Assembly (NCBI GenBank): GCA_009767595.1
Contig: VSDK01010371.1
Coordinates: 381,838-445,837, forward strand
DNA: 64,000 nucleotides
Source of the DNA: Symbiodinium kawagutii
Lineage: Eukaryota; Sar; Dinophyceae; Suessiales; Symbiodiniaceae
Reading direction: 5' to 3'
Shown here: piece by piece, positions 33,956 through 47,018 of the stretch
How the letters are laid out: every line of letters starts with the position of its first letter
How positions within the stretch are numbered: the stretch's first letter is position 1
The notes under the pieces: model-generated
Seen by the model: the letters and a program-made list of their open reading frames with translations, nothing else
The model's database searches: none
What the model was told of the DNA's origin: nothing
Program-made: the position numbers and the translations under genes

Positions 33956-34153
33956 TTGTCGCTGCCATCCCTTGGGACACAGGCAATGCGCAACAGGGAA
34001 CTCAAAAGGTTGAGAGCGCAGGACGCAGGGGTGCAACTGGAAGCTTTGTCACATGAATCCTTGGAAAAGCTTGGAACAGCCAGCAGAAAATTCACAAATT
34101 CCTTGGAAATCTGCGAAATCCTTCGAAAAAGCCAGCCGAAGTGCTTGGAGTAG
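33956..34153 (+). CDS. Candidate terminal exon
   Basis: The frame reads AMRNRELKRLRAQDAG, LEALSHESLEKLGTAS and LEICEILRKSQPKCLE, then stop. Helix-rich, probably a coil. It may be the last exon of the gene suggested by pieces from 31,139 on. Confidence 0.3.
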   Translation: MSLPSLGTQAMRNRELKRLRAQDAGVQLEALSHESLEKLGTASRKFTNSLEICEILRKSQPKCLE

Positions 34154-34159
34154 TGGGAA

Positions 34160-37100
34160 GGTTTTTCTTTTGAACATATCGCTGAGGTATTTTGTTGAGC
34201 CTTTAATGTTACTGCAAAAATGAAACATAGATAAAATAGTCAAGAATAGTTCCAAGTAGATTCATTCATAGCAACTGATTTAATGCCCGCCAGAGAGAGA
34301 GAGAGAGAGAGTAGCTAATTTAGCCCCTATATCTGGGATAGATCACCAGCTATTTGAGGTCAACTGGGCGGTTTATCAATATGGATCCATCATAATCATC
34401 ATGGTTGATCAAGACTTGTTGGTCTCTTGGCAGCCGCGTGAAGATCACAGCGCCACTGGCATGTTTACACCCGGCGTTGGCAATTTTCAACCATCTGTGA
34501 GCATATATCTCAATCAAGTCGTTTAAAAGCCAAGTCTCAGTGCTCTTGCCATATAGGATGGGGTTGGTCAAGCAGCGTTTCATCTATTTGAACGATGGAC
34601 TCATGGGATGTGGGGGCCCATGTCCCGCTCGCCCAGCCGCAGGAAAGTGTTATGCAGATGTTTGTAACCAAGTGCTTGAGCACCATTTATGCTTGGATGG
34701 TATCTTCGTTTCTGGACGAGAAAACTTGCTGGTATGCCTACATCATAATGATGGTTGGCGATAGTTAGGCAATTTGCAGGCAAAAAATGGTTGCTCACTG
34801 ATTGCCCTCGGGTTTTTTGCCTGGCCAGCTGGAAAATCAACGCATTTCCCAGGCGTGATCAATGAATATCATGTTAAAAAATTCAACAAGTATCCATTGC
34901 CAGATGAACGCCACCTTCCTGCACCATCCTGCACCACCCGAAACTGTCCCTGCGCACGACCTGGGAAGAACCGCAGCTGGCCAGAGATGCTCAGGTCATA
35001 GGAGCTGGAAATCAGTTGCTGGATCTTGGTTGTGTGTCCGAGATCATCAACCAGTAACCATCAACCATTGATATGGCAGTTGATTAATGATTGATCAATG
35101 GATGTCAATGAGAATATAACCAATTGAAGCTCATGTCAATGATTGATCCATTGATTAACCATCAACGAACCATCAAGATCCAGTTGAAGCCGAGGTTTTG
35201 CTACGACATGATCCGAATCTTTTTGGTGACGGTCAATGAGCGCTTGGCAGGGGGCGAGAAACCAAAAGAGCTGGCATTTGCTGGACACTCGGCTGCATCC
35301 CCAGGTAGCTGGAGGATGCTTGGGGGTACCGCCACGGATAACCCCATATGAAATCACCAAGGCTCAAAGCAGGTGTTAAATAGCAAAATCAACGGATTGC
35401 TATAATTAACCCTTATTATATATACTTATTGGACGTCCCGCTATTCAGTGCAGATAAAGCTCTTTATTGTTCTTTGGCATGTTGGCTATGGTTGCATGTT
35501 TTTTCGCTGGCTGGTGGTTTGAAACAACAGTATTTTGGGAATGGCTTGTAGCCACCCATGGCTTGTAGCCACCCAGCCCGACCAGTCTTAATTCTAGAGG
35601 TGGATCAACTGCTAAGGTTGCCCTTCAAGGTGAGGGCACTCAGTCCGCACTGTCAACTGACAACATCACCTGCAAGGTATTTGGAGGACATCACCTTCAA
35701 ACCAACCAGCCGTGAATTTTGCTGATCCATGCCACCGTGTTTCACAGAAGCCAACCAAGGATATGGTATTTATGCTCCTTGGAACTGGTTCAGCGGGAGA
35801 ATGGGCGACCCGGGATATGGTCGACCCGGGATGTGAACTCAGCCTGGGTTTGTTTTATCATGAGGCAGATTGACATGGCATGGGCCCGCGCCCCAAGCAG
35901 CGCCTTTGGCGGTTTCCAGCATTTCCACCGTCACCGACGGGCGACCGAAAGAATGATAGAGAGAGAGAGAGAGTATGTATTATATGTTAGGGCTGTACAT
36001 GAAAAGCGTCGTGCCGTAGTGGAGATTCCCAAATTGAACAGCGAGCCGCTTGTCTTTGCTGGGATGTCCGCATTACCAAGCGTTGGTCTAGTTGGTACCG
36101 ACCCATGCTCTGGAGAAACCACCTGCCAAGGGCCTGATCGCATGGTCGCTGGTTCCCATCTTGCAGTACAAGATTCGTCACTTGGGCGCAAGGGTCAGGG
36201 GATGGACCATGGTAGCCACATTTCCTTGCTGATGCTCTCCCCGGCGTACTTGGTTAGACATACATGATCATACATTGATACATGGCTTCCTATGTATTAA
36301 ACACAGACTTGTCCATGTATACAGATGGTACCCGGAGGCAGGGGCCGAGCCTGCCATGTTTGTGGCGCCTGCCCCTTCCATAGCTTGGTTGTACCCAGGA
36401 CCTTGCCCACCCGGCACGCAACGGTGGGTAACGGCTTCCGGGGAAGCGCTGATGGGGGCATTTCATCAGCAGGTAACTGCAATGTTAGGAGAGAGAAAAC
36501 AACAACCAAAATCCTGAGATCTAGAAGCAGCTAATTCGAAAAAATGCTAATTTCGAATCTAAAAGCCACCAAATTAAGAAAAAAAACAACTAGTTCCAAA
36601 CGCAGCAGCTAGCAGCAGCATGGCGAACTGCACCAGGGCGCAGCAACGGGAAGGGGGAGGGCAAGCTGAGAGCTGCTCAAGCACTGCAATGGACGATGGC
36701 AATGTTCATTTCTGAAAGATTTGCAATTTTTGGTGTATGTTGGTTGTTCCTTGGAAGCCTAGGCAAAAACAATGCCGCAGTCAACTGGAAGGATGTTTTA
36801 GCAACCATGGTTGGTTGCTTGTCGCTGCGTATTGTTGGTCGTTGCTTTGCCATGCTTAACGCTCACCCATTAACCAGGAACCTACCATTGATATGGATGT
36901 TGATTAATCATTGATCAATGGATGTTAAGGATTATGATTAATTATGATGGTTAACTAATGGTCAATTAATGGTCAAGTATGATGATGTGATCAACCATGG
37001 ACATGGCTGTTGATTAGTGATTGATAAATAGACGTCGATGATTCTAGGATATTATGTCAACCATTATGGTGGCTCACACGTCTCACTTTCGCATGCCATG

Positions 37101-38240
37101 TTTTCGATCAGCCATATCGCGCATGACCTGCATTCAGGCGGAAGCAAAAAAATTAACCACCTTTTAATCATCAATGGCCAATCGTTAGACAATGATCAGC
37201 ATCAGCCACTCGTATTGTCAGTGACCCCAAGACCCATCTGAAGCACCGCATCATGCCATGGGCTCTCGGTGGGGAGCACGGAGATTTGGGAGGCCATCGG
37301 AACGATACCTCCCAGGTGAGTTCGATGACGAAAAGAACAAGTACAGTCGCCTTCACGCGGCCGTCGACTTGCAGGTGGGGTGGTGAAGACCCCGCTCCTT
37401 GGAGCCCAAAAGGATGATGTCTCAACTGGGAATAACAAATCATCATGATCATTTGATGTTCATCTCATGTTCATTTGATGTCGTTCAGAATGAGTCGTTT
37501 TATGGGGGTAATGCATGGAAACATGGCCGCAGACATGGCCAGTTTTGCTTTTTGATGGAAGCAATGTCAAAGGCATTGCCGGTTTGCTTTCAGGGGATGG
37601 GTGCGTTTGCGGACACAAACGCACTCAAATGGCGGACAGTGGCATCAGCTTGTTCATGTGTGTTTGTCTTTTTATGTAACGATACACTTGACAGCAGTGC
37701 CATGCAGAGCAAAGACCCGGATAGTGCATGATGGTGCCGGCATCCGGCGATGATCCTGCCCGGTAGCAGTTCCGGATAGCACCAGTGTTAACCTCTTGAT
37801 TGAAGTTAACCTATTTAGAGGTTAACATTATTGATTTTCGAGTTGCTTCAAGTGTCGGAGGAGCTGAATCCCGCTGCATCCCATGGTGTGCGGCTTCTTT
37901 TCTGTGCTCAAGGGGCCTGACCGCCGGAGAAACATTCCGCGGCTTGGAAACGGCATTGACCATGGCTGACCCAGATTCGCCAGCGTTCACAACATGAAGT
38001 TCAATCGCGACCTGATCTTGGCCCAGAGCATTTGTTACTAAAGACTATGCAAGATCATCCAAGAATGCCTTTGGTATCCTTTGGTTACATCAACATGGGC
38101 ACAAAAGGCGGGTCTTTTCAACCGCCGATCTAGTACTTGTAGTTGTTTAACTAATCATGGTTGATTCTTATCCCCTACTTTACCCTTCTTAGCGATCATA
38201 AAACCCGCCCGGTCCCACCCATTCTGCCGCCATTTTTTCA
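34160..38240. other. Mostly non-coding stretch
   Basis: AG microsatellites lie at 34,292-34,311 and 35,958-35,973. GC-rich patches at 35,860-36,230, 36,320-36,460 and 37,250-37,420 may hide exons (RYLPGEFDDEKNKYSRLH near 37,300), but no family is recognised. Confidence 0.35.
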
Positions 38241-38243
38241 GCC

Positions 38244-38426
38244 ATGGAAGCGCCATGGCCTGCCCATCCGGTGCACATCTTGGAACACTTCGTGGCACTG
38301 GGCCGGCTGCAGTGGCTGCGCTGGGCCGAGCGCATGGAAGGACAAAACCGAGCGCACCTGCAGGTCTTGCAGTGCCTTGGCCCATCGCAGCTTTCCCCCA
38401 GAAATGACACGGGATCAACCGGTTAG
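38244..38426 (+). CDS. Candidate first exon with ATG after a T-rich AG site
   Basis: TTTTTTCAGCC precedes ATG at 38,244. The frame reads MEAPWPAHPVHILEHF, RLQWLRWAERMEGQN and LQVLQCLG. The AG just before ATG could accept the spliced leader or be a cis acceptor. A donor GTCTTG follows CACCTGCAG at about 38,364. Function unknown. Confidence 0.35.
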   Translation: MEAPWPAHPVHILEHFVALGRLQWLRWAERMEGQNRAHLQVLQCLGPSQLSPRNDTGSTG

Positions 38427-39941
38427 ATCACTCGAAACCACCAGTGGGTTGAAATCTAAGCATATGTGCCACTGGAAAGCACAAAGTTCGGTTGATTCTT
38501 GATGAAGTTTGGTTGGCTAATGGGAATTAGAATAATGATGGAATGATCAGTCTCTATATGTTTTACACTGATCCATTTTTGTCACAAGAGCATCCGCCGA
38601 AAATTTGAAAGGATCAGTGATCAGCCCAAGAACGGGTACGATCTTCAACACCACAGCCCGACCACACTCAAGCGCCCGGGTTCTCCCCCAGGCGAGTCCT
38701 CAAAGCATCCACCCCAGACTCAGTGGTTTGGAGGTTTGGGACCCCTTATTGCAGGCGCTTGTTAAATCATCAGGAACAAGGGAGTAGTTACTAGTTACTA
38801 CGTAGAGTGAAGGTTGCAACCTGTTGCAGCATGGTTGTCACTACGATGTTTTTAAAAGGGCCAGTTGGTTGGCTTGCTGATTGGTTGTTTGGTCGGGCAT
38901 GAACTGGTGGAAATCCCCCGTCAAAATCCTGGTGGGATGGGTAGTCCTGGCGACCGGGAGACCTCAACGGAGTGAGATTTGATTGCGAAACTGGATGTAA
39001 TGTCCAGGACCATTCTCAGGCGACATGGTGAGATCCGAAGAGCTTGGGGATTTTTGAAAGTTCACTGATACGAGCAACCGAACTGCTTGATTCTTGATGT
39101 ATGCTTCCGGATGGGTATCCACACTGCCCAGGCAAATAATCACAGCGGAAGGCATATAACATATGTAACCATGAATTATCATGAACTATTAATTCATGTG
39201 TTTGGTCAGTAGCCCGTTGCACGCATCCTTGACTTGTTCTATGGCTGCAAGGTTTCAACGTCTTTCGCATGCAGGTTCGCCTAAGCTAAAAAACTTCATC
39301 GGAAACGATTCAGCTCGGTGGGAATGGACCGAAGCCAGAGACTTGAACCAAGTCACAGGAATGGTTTGGATCATGCTCCTGAACTCAAGCATCCCCAGGT
39401 CAGACTCCTGAAGATTTATCAGGATATAGCCGCATGTGTGTTCAAACATGTTTAAACTGTTGGCCAGGGAGAAGCCATGACAATCCAAGATACTTGGTTC
39501 TTGGAGCATTGAACGGAACTGAGACCTGGTTGAACTGTGACGGTTGTGTTTCGGGGTATGATGGGATGCCACCATATGCCACCTGCATAGCTGAACTGAA
39601 ACCATGCCTAGTTGGCTTGGCCCCAGGCATGTTGGCTTCGTTTGTGCCATTCTCCTCAGTGGATGGCTTGGCTATGTCTCGGTCCGAGTGACTCGGTTGC
39701 AGGTGATGCCGAAGCAGGTTTCCACAGCTTTGCACAGCTTTTTGCATATGTTTATTCATGTTTATAGGTTTGTTTGGGGACTAGTGATCCATACCGATTA
39801 GTTTGTTTAAGCACTCTGCTCTAAACTGATTTGTTTTTTTCTTTTACTTTTTGTCGATACTTCCTTTGGAGGCAAGTAGGCGCTTTTGAGGTTCAGATGT
39901 TTATGATGTCCAGCTACCATCATCCACACTGACCATCGACG

Positions 39942-40102
39942 CTGGAAATCCTAGGCCATTTGGGAGCTCACCGAGTTCATGGTCTTCGTCCTCTGGCGCT
40001 GCGTAGAGCTTTCCTTGCGGCGGTTGCAGGATGCGATGCCATGGCTTTTGGCGCCTTTCTCAGCACTGAAAATCGGTGGGTCCGCTTGGTTGGTCACACT
40101 TG
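39942..40102 (+). CDS. Candidate exon with GTGAGAAG donor
   Basis: The frame reads LEILGHLGAHRVHGL, ALRRAFLAAVAGCDAM and FGAFLSTENRWVRL, with a strong donor GTGAGAAG at 40,103. Good coding character; family unknown. Confidence 0.35.
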
Positions 40103-40448
40103 GTGAGAAGTACTAGTAGAGCATGATGGAACATGTAGATGCCAAGGCAACGAAAGATCACGGGAATGCATTGCGAAGCATTGACTTTCCGCCCTCATGC
40201 TACCCCGCGTAGTGTATAAGATAGTGCATAGGATGCCGCAAATGCGAGCAGCGTTGTATCAATCAGTTTGCATGAACCATTGTTTTCCCACTATATTGTT
40301 GGTTATTATCCCAGCAATAGCCCTCACTATTGCTGGTTGGTTATGGTTAGGTCATATGAACCCATGGCCATATTCCAACACAGCCACACAGCCACACAGC
40401 TGCTCAGGTCGTAGCGGCTTCGATGTACTTGCGCTGCTTACTTGACAG

Positions 40449-40559
40449 TGCAAGCCTTCGGCAGGCCAGGGAGAGCTGGCCACAGCGGTGTCAGGAGATG
40501 ACTCAAAGAGAGTCATGGATGTCATGGGGCCTCTGGTGTTTGACTGTTTTGGTTGCTTG
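40449..40559 (+). CDS. Candidate exon, 37 codons
   Basis: It lies between CTTGACAG and GTACAT. The frame reads CKPSAGQGELATAV, SGDDSKRVMDVMGPL and FDCFGCL. The text faintly recalls the V.GD....V...MG segment of beta-hydroxyacid dehydrogenases, but no NAD-binding exon was found. Left unassigned. Confidence 0.3.
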
Positions 40560-40599
40560 GTACATGGGAGCTTACCACCGGGGCCCCAAGAAACAAATA

Positions 40600-42690
40600 A
40601 GAATACATATTTATACTGAGGCAAAGTGTGATATCCACGGCTCAAGGTTTGTGCTTGCCCTGTTTTGCCGCCTCACTCACACTCAGGCAAAGTGGCAGGG
40701 AAGGACAGATAGACACATAAAGCAACGCATCGGCTTTGAGACAATACTGTGCCGGCTTGGACCTGCACAACGAAAAATGATAGATATGGATATTTAGATC
40801 AACAGATAGGTGGATAAAAGACAGATAGACTGACAAAGAAGACAAATAGTAAAACTAAACATCAAGATTAATATGGATAATATGGAAAAGCGGATAGATA
40901 GCATAACATGATCACAATTCAAGAAAATGATGCAGCAGCAACTCGACTGATCAATAGTTGTACAAACTTGCATGCAGTGTTTTTGTGCCAGGGTGCTTTC
41001 ATTTATTTCTTCGAACCTGTTCTACCAACAGATTCTTTAACTTCATGGCAGCCGCCTCTGGGATTGGAAAGCCCAGCATCAATGTGTGCAGACTGAATAT
41101 TCTCAGGCTTTGGTTTATTGAGAATACTTCGGCACTTGAGAGCCAGAAGATTGGGTACAATACCCAAGGTGATCGAAACCTACGTGGTTGTAGGTCAAAA
41201 TCCGTGCACCCCTCCCTACTCACATCTCATAATGGCCAAACGAGTTTTTGTTGAGATGTTCTCCCACTCCTTTGTTTGGATGCTTGGGGGTGACCCATAG
41301 TTCCTCATATTCACCTCAACGCTACAGCAACGAGTGGCAGCTTGGCTCGCAGGAGTGGCTGGACTTCCTTCAACAGTGGGGTTGGTCCAGGTTGGGGCGG
41401 GATATCGGTCCATCAGTGCCCGGGGAAGAAGGGGATTCAGGTTCCAATTTGGGAAGTGCCATGACGCGTTCATACGAAGCTGGCCCATGCATAGTGGCAG
41501 ACATTCATGTTTGAGAGGGTTCTCCATGGTTCTCCCATAAATCCCACAAGCTTGCAAACGATCAATGCCACGCTGCTCGGTCAGGAATTTTGCAGGAAGT
41601 GACATGTGTTGTTTTTGCAGCATCGAAGCGGGTGTTGACTGAGAGTTTCCCAAAGGTACCCTGCTTGCAGCGGGACAGAGCTACCGATCAAACGATGAAA
41701 CATCCCGTGGAACCTGTCCAAACTGGAAAGTCACATAGAAGCAACGACAAAGATCTCAGGGCTCTAGTTTGTTTGGACAGTCTCTCAAAAATCATTAAGT
41801 GGTGCCTTAGAATATGATTCGTATTGGATGACTTGGGGGCACGCCTATGACTTGAGAAATGCCCATATGTATAAGAGAGATCCCTTTGCTCATGGAATTG
41901 TCAGGTCCCCCTAACTCTTAGTCGACCATTTTGGCCAATCTCCCGAAGCTGAACCCTAAGACTGATACTTTGCCCCGAGGTGTAAGCCATGTCAGTTTCT
42001 TTCAGAATTTCTTGGCTCCCTGTTGGTGTTGTTTATCCACGAGGATCAATGGGCACCAAATCGCGCCTCATTAACCAAATCATTACTAGACTACTGGTCC
42101 TTGCTAAGTATGGACCATTACTAATCAAGGTCAATGAACCACTAGCACATGGTATGCAAACAAATTGAACTATATCAATTCACCACCAGTAACCATAGTG
42201 AAACTACGGTTGTTCGATGGCTAACCCATAGGCCCCATGAGACCAAGTCATGTGACCTCGCTCAGGGTCGGTGAGGCCGGTCGGCCATCGACGCCCTCGT
42301 TGCAGGCAGCTTTTGTCCGCCTTGGGTTGCCGAGTGCCACGAGTCCAGGCCGTAGATTCTTGACGCCAGCGGGGGTGGCTGGGGCCTGGCTGCTGCTTGG
42401 GAGGCCAGGAGCCAGGGGGGTGCCAGGAGCTACCAGGAGTGGCCGTTCACAAAATGCTTAGATCATTATGGTGAGAAATTGGTAGAGTTTAACTTCCAAG
42501 CTTTGGAATATATGTAACAGAGTTCCATAGCTTGAACATGGTTAGTCATGAACCAGCAAATGGGTTTGATAACATAATCAGTGAATAGATGGGTAATGTG
42601 ATAGGGGGATCATTGAATTATATTGAATTCATTTATTTGCCAATTTAGTTGTTATAATGTCCAGCGAAGCTCGTATCCGATACGCGGGTT
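40600..42690. other. Mostly non-coding stretch
   Basis: No supported gene. A GC-rich patch at 42,260-42,450 ends with GCTACCAGGAGTGGCCG, which recurs at 51,415-51,431. Confidence 0.35.
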
Positions 42691-42958
42691 GCTAAATGGA
42701 TGCAAAAGAAGCCGTCCAAATCACTTTGAATCAAGAACAGGACAATGAGGAAGCATTGGGACGGCTCAATTGGGCCTCCTCAGCCTTGCCATTAAGAAAA
42801 ACATTCCTTCAACCCGCCACTTGCGCATGGAAAGTGGCAACTAAGACTCAGCGCTGCCCTAGTCGCATTATCAACATTTCTCTCAATTGCTGCAGTGCCC
42901 TTCAGAACTATCCACTTTGTCCCTATCCTATGACCCTACCATTCCTTGGGAACTAGTG
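42690..42958 (+). pseudogene. Fossil fragment of related retroelement (RT thumb/connector)
   Basis: EALGRLNWASSALP followed by RKTFLQPATCAWKVA and TKTQRCPSRII aligns by eye with KALGRISWATTICP, RSFLQPFWAWKVA and CKTKGCPAKII at 7,740-7,870. It is a short, isolated piece without repeats, evidently old. Confidence 0.7.
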
Positions 42959-43260
42959 GCACAAGCGGGGATAGGCCTACAGAGGAGAATTGACCCAATG
43001 GATGCCATTAGCTCATACATGGTCCCGCATGGACGGCGACCCCACCATTTGAATTTCTGAATTGTAAATCGGGCCTGGCAAAAAAAATCGGGCCTTTTGA
43101 GACCCACATTTTCTCACAGTCTCATCACAACCAGGGCAACATTTTGCAACGTGCTTGGGCAACCGGAAAACCCCGACAAGATGCCAACATCAGCTGATCC
43201 TGCTCATGGTTTGCACCAATCGCGTGGACGACATGAACCATGATGATTTCAATGGTTATT

Positions 43261-43391
43261 CTGGTTGATGGTTTTGCCATTTTTTGTTTTCCCTAGTGTT
43301 CACACATGGTTGGTTGGTTGGTTGGTTGGTTGGTTGGTTGGTTGGTTGGCTGGTTGACAAGCATATTTGTCATAGGGGTGGTTCAACCACA
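43261..43391 (+). mobile_element. Small inverted-end element, copy F, with (GGTT)n
   Basis: It opens CTGGTTGATGGTTTTGCC and closes GGTGGTTCAACCAC. The internal GGTT run (43,309-43,348) is expanded to about ten units, followed by GGTTGACAAGCATATTTGTC. Confidence 0.6.
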
Positions 43392-44419
43392 AACGGTTTT
43401 TATTTCTTTAACCATGATGGCCCTTTTCAGCCATTCTTAAGCATTATCAAGCATGGTTGGGGATAATCAGCGGAAATTAGTCATCAATGAACAGTTTTGA
43501 TCCGTTATATGATAGTTGTTTTGCCACGGCTCTTAATCACGAACCGCATATGTTTCTTTAAATCATGAATTGATTCACTGATATTATGAAGATTGCCAAA
43601 TCGAGCCCGAAGACCAATATGATCAAAGGAATACACAAGTGGAGAACATGTGAGACACTGAGACACAGGTGTTTCAGAACTGTGTTGGGAAAGAATTTTG
43701 AAGCATGTGCACGCAATTTCGGATGCTTTCACAGCTTCATTTGCAGGGTTCGCATGTTTCGTTCTAAATGCATGTTTGAAACAATGTTTTCATATGTTTT
43801 CTCTCAGGCTGCATTTTTCTGTAAGATGTTTTGCACGTGTGATTGACATGCGTACATTCAAAAACAAATATCAGCTCTGAAGCCAATTTGGAGATTTTTC
43901 GGTCATAAGCCTGAAAGAGTAGCAAAGGTAGGTGCCAACAATACTCTAGCAAAAGAAAGAAATTTGACTGGTCCAAAGCAACCGAATACAGCAGTTCATC
44001 AACTGCTATTTTAGTAGGTAATGCCAGCAATTATGTGCAGTATCAACCATGGTTTGATTGTGGGTTGATAGATCTGATAAGCTTTCTTTCATCATCCCGA
44101 AATCTATTTTGCAATGGTTACCAACGGTAGTTTGTAGTTTATAATCATATGTCTCTACCAGACGCCAGGTAGTTCTGTGTGGTGTGATGCCTCTACGTTT
44201 TACGGAGGGCCACAAGGGGGTGGTAGTCATCACGCGGCTTCGGGGTTGCTCAGATGATCATCCTACTTGACGCTGCATCCGGATCATGCAGGGTTCCGGA
44301 TGCAGAACCTTTTGGGGGGAGCCTGGCTCTGGAAAGATAGGACAAATATGACCCACCCAGATGCAAAACTGCTTGCGATTACCGCACTACCTCCCTGGCT
44401 GGGTCACAATTTTTCTCAG

Positions 44420-44585
44420 CCCGTTGAGGAATGTCCCATTTGTGCAGAAAGCCTTGACGACAACCCATGGTCGATGGCAACACTACCTTGCTGCAAGCAA
44501 AGTGTATGTTGGATATGCTTATGCCGTCATTCCGAAAGCGTCATTGATGACGCACGGCCGGACATGAACTGTCCACTTTCCTGTG
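44420..44585 (+). CDS. RBR E3 ligase, RING1 exon
   Basis: After TTTTTCTCAG the frame reads VEECPICAESLDD, LPCCKQSVCWICLCRH and MNCPLSC, giving CxxC, a Cys/His cluster and a closing Cys pair as in a RING. In RBR ligases RING1 binds the E2. The last pair is spaced C-x3-C rather than C-x2-C, unless the exon ends earlier. Later exons of the same gene are at 46,914, 49,565 and 50,760; introns would be kilobases long. The upstream start is not located. Confidence 0.55.
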
Positions 44586-44999
44586 ACTCGCATTTGCTTT
44601 GTTTTGGAGGCTGCTTGCATTTTCAGCAACAAGATTTCACTCGGCGACTTGTGGTGAAGGATTGTCCGCACATAAAAATTAGTTCACCTTTGAGAGGGAA
44701 TGCGCATGAAGGATTCTGAAAGAGGCACATGAATGATGGTTTGTTGATCACGAATGTATATGTTCGCAGTTACAGCTGGTTTGCTTTGTGAATTGGGTCA
44801 TGCCATGGCGGTGGATACCAAAACCTTTGAGGCAAAGCGTTGCTTCCAGACATCTTCGTGCACAAGTCCTTCCGTCGACGCCAGTGGTCTTGGCAGGGCC
44901 TAGATCCCTTGGGACAGAAGACCAGGCGGAAAGTCAAGGCGTATGAAACTTGGATGTGGATGGATTAGCACGCTTTGTTTGCCCCTAGTTGCTCAGAAA

Positions 45000-46880
45000 T
45001 GCTCAGAATATGTTGGTATAGTAGGTGGTAGTGATGACCTTGGATGATGATTTCAGATCACCAGTCCTGTTTGCAAAGCAAGCTTGAAGCTGCCGAATGT
45101 GGTACTTAGAATTTCTGATGCAATGGCTGTTGTGATCTCATGTTCCGAGTAGCATCAAAATGGTTGGATTGCCTTGTATGAGTTTCTGGATACATTGTTT
45201 GCATAGTATGTCCGCGGCATTAACCATCATAAACTATCATTCTATAGCCACTATCAGCTTGATCATAAAGCCATCAGATGGCCAATGGCTGACTACTGAT
45301 CACAAACTAGCACTCGCCATTTTTGACCCATATCTGTTGATCGATTATTAACCATCAAATGGTCATAAGTGGAGAGCACACGCATTGACGAACCGATCAC
45401 ACCGCACAGAGGACCTGTTAGAAGAGATGTCCAGCCTATAGCGCCCTCAGTTCTTCATGAGTAATGTGGGTTCATGGCCATGGTGGTACCCAACCATCCA
45501 TTGATGATCGTTGATAGGGTAACCAACAAGCCACGAGGGTACATCATTCATGAACACAGCCCATATCCCTGGCGTAGGCAGTTTTTAACCGCAACCAGTC
45601 ACCTCGTTCATCCCCATGACCTAAGTGCTTAGGAGCGCTGGTGCTTATCCAGCGGATTGGCCAACACGTGTGCTGCACGAATGGAAGATGCCCCATGGAT
45701 GCAGATTTCATTGGCAGCCGTGACTGCAGTTGTTGGGACATCTTAGATGCAGCTAGATGCAATAGGATTGTTGGAAATGAAGCTTGAAACTCATCACGCT
45801 GATGGCACAATCCAATGGTTAAACCTAACCTAGATACTCGTACCATATGATGTTGTGCATTGGGCCTACATATGATCGGGAGACATCGGGAGAAGCATCA
45901 GAATGCAAAATTTGACTGTACGTTGTGCACGTGTGATGAAATGATGGGCGCCTTAAGCACGATGAGTTCGATGGGAGGTCTAGGCTGAAAGGAAAACTCA
46001 CCAAAGTCAAAAATGCTCAGACATATTTCGGAAGCAAGCTCCATTGCACAAAGAGATGCCTGTTTTCCACGGCAGCACCTTGTACTTTCACCTAACAGAC
46101 ATTATGTGGCGGTGAGGGCATGTGGTATTCCAGAGGCCTGAAAGCATTTCACACGAGAAACTGGTTCAACTCTGGCTATGTTCAATTTGCATCGGTGGCC
46201 GACCATAGAATTGTCAACCACTGTGAAGAGGTGTTTTCAGTGTGGGTATGGCTCAATCACTATGGGGATGTGGGTGCTGCAACATCCACCAATGAGCTTC
46301 ATGTCCATTGATATCATACAATCTTGCATGTTCACCATCAATTCTAAACACTCCGCAAGTTATAGCAAGTTCAGTTGGGAAGATTAGTCAAATTACTTGG
46401 ACAATAAATTCAATTTGCTATAAATGTGATGATGCGAGGATATTGCTGCACACATGTCCACTGTTGGTTGCACGTGCTGTGCCGTTGCACTATGCTGGTT
46501 AGGGGAAAAGATGGAATGCCTATGGCTGTGTTCATCATGTCACCGGACCAGAGGCCCACATGTTTGGCTCGGCAAAAGCCTGTAGGCCTCGGGGCAAGGT
46601 ACGACATCCATCACCTGAGACTTTTAATCCAGTGAGCCCACAGACATGAAAATCACTGCATTCCATCGATATAAATCCAATAAGAGATAGGAATGCACCA
46701 TACTGAACCAGAATGAACCAATACATCCAATAATTCAAGGAGCGCGTGAGAGAGAGAGAGAAGGAGAGAGAGAGAGAGAGAATAAAACACAACGAATCGC
46801 CATGAATCACCATATACACCCAAGAATGCCAATAGTGACTAGTGAGTTCCGTGTTCCATATCCAAGAGATACATTTTCCA
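45000..46880. other. Probable intron of the RBR gene
   Basis: No zinc-binding text is visible between the RING1 exon and the piece at 46,914. An AG microsatellite lies at 46,747-46,781. Open frames on both strands have no domain character. Confidence 0.35.
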
Positions 46881-46913
46881 AGTGGGAACCAGGATGATCA
46901 AGCTACCGCCCAG

Positions 46914-47018
46914 GTGGTTCATTGCCCCGGAAGCGACTGCAACCACATGTGGCTGTTGCTCAAGCACCTCCGCCGCTCAAAGGCTGCACAGGAGCACTGG
47001 GACACGAGGCCATATGTG
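46914..47018 (+). CDS. RBR E3 ligase, linker/IBR entry exon
   Basis: After CCGCCCAG the frame reads VVHCPGSDCNHMWLLL, then KHLRRSKAAQEHWD and TRPYV. HCPGSDC is the usual start of the in-between-RING region (CP..DC). It joins in phase 0 to the exon at 49,565 if it ends before GCTGTG (a GC donor). Confidence 0.45.

Noticed and set aside
40449..40559. Assignment to a 3-hydroxyisobutyrate dehydrogenase family gene
   Set aside because: Only one short segment is suggestive; no GxGxxG exon or catalytic Lys exon was found nearby.
40638..40653. Second spliced-leader relic (CCACGGCTCAAG)
   Set aside because: Only GGCTCAAG matches; too short to separate from chance.
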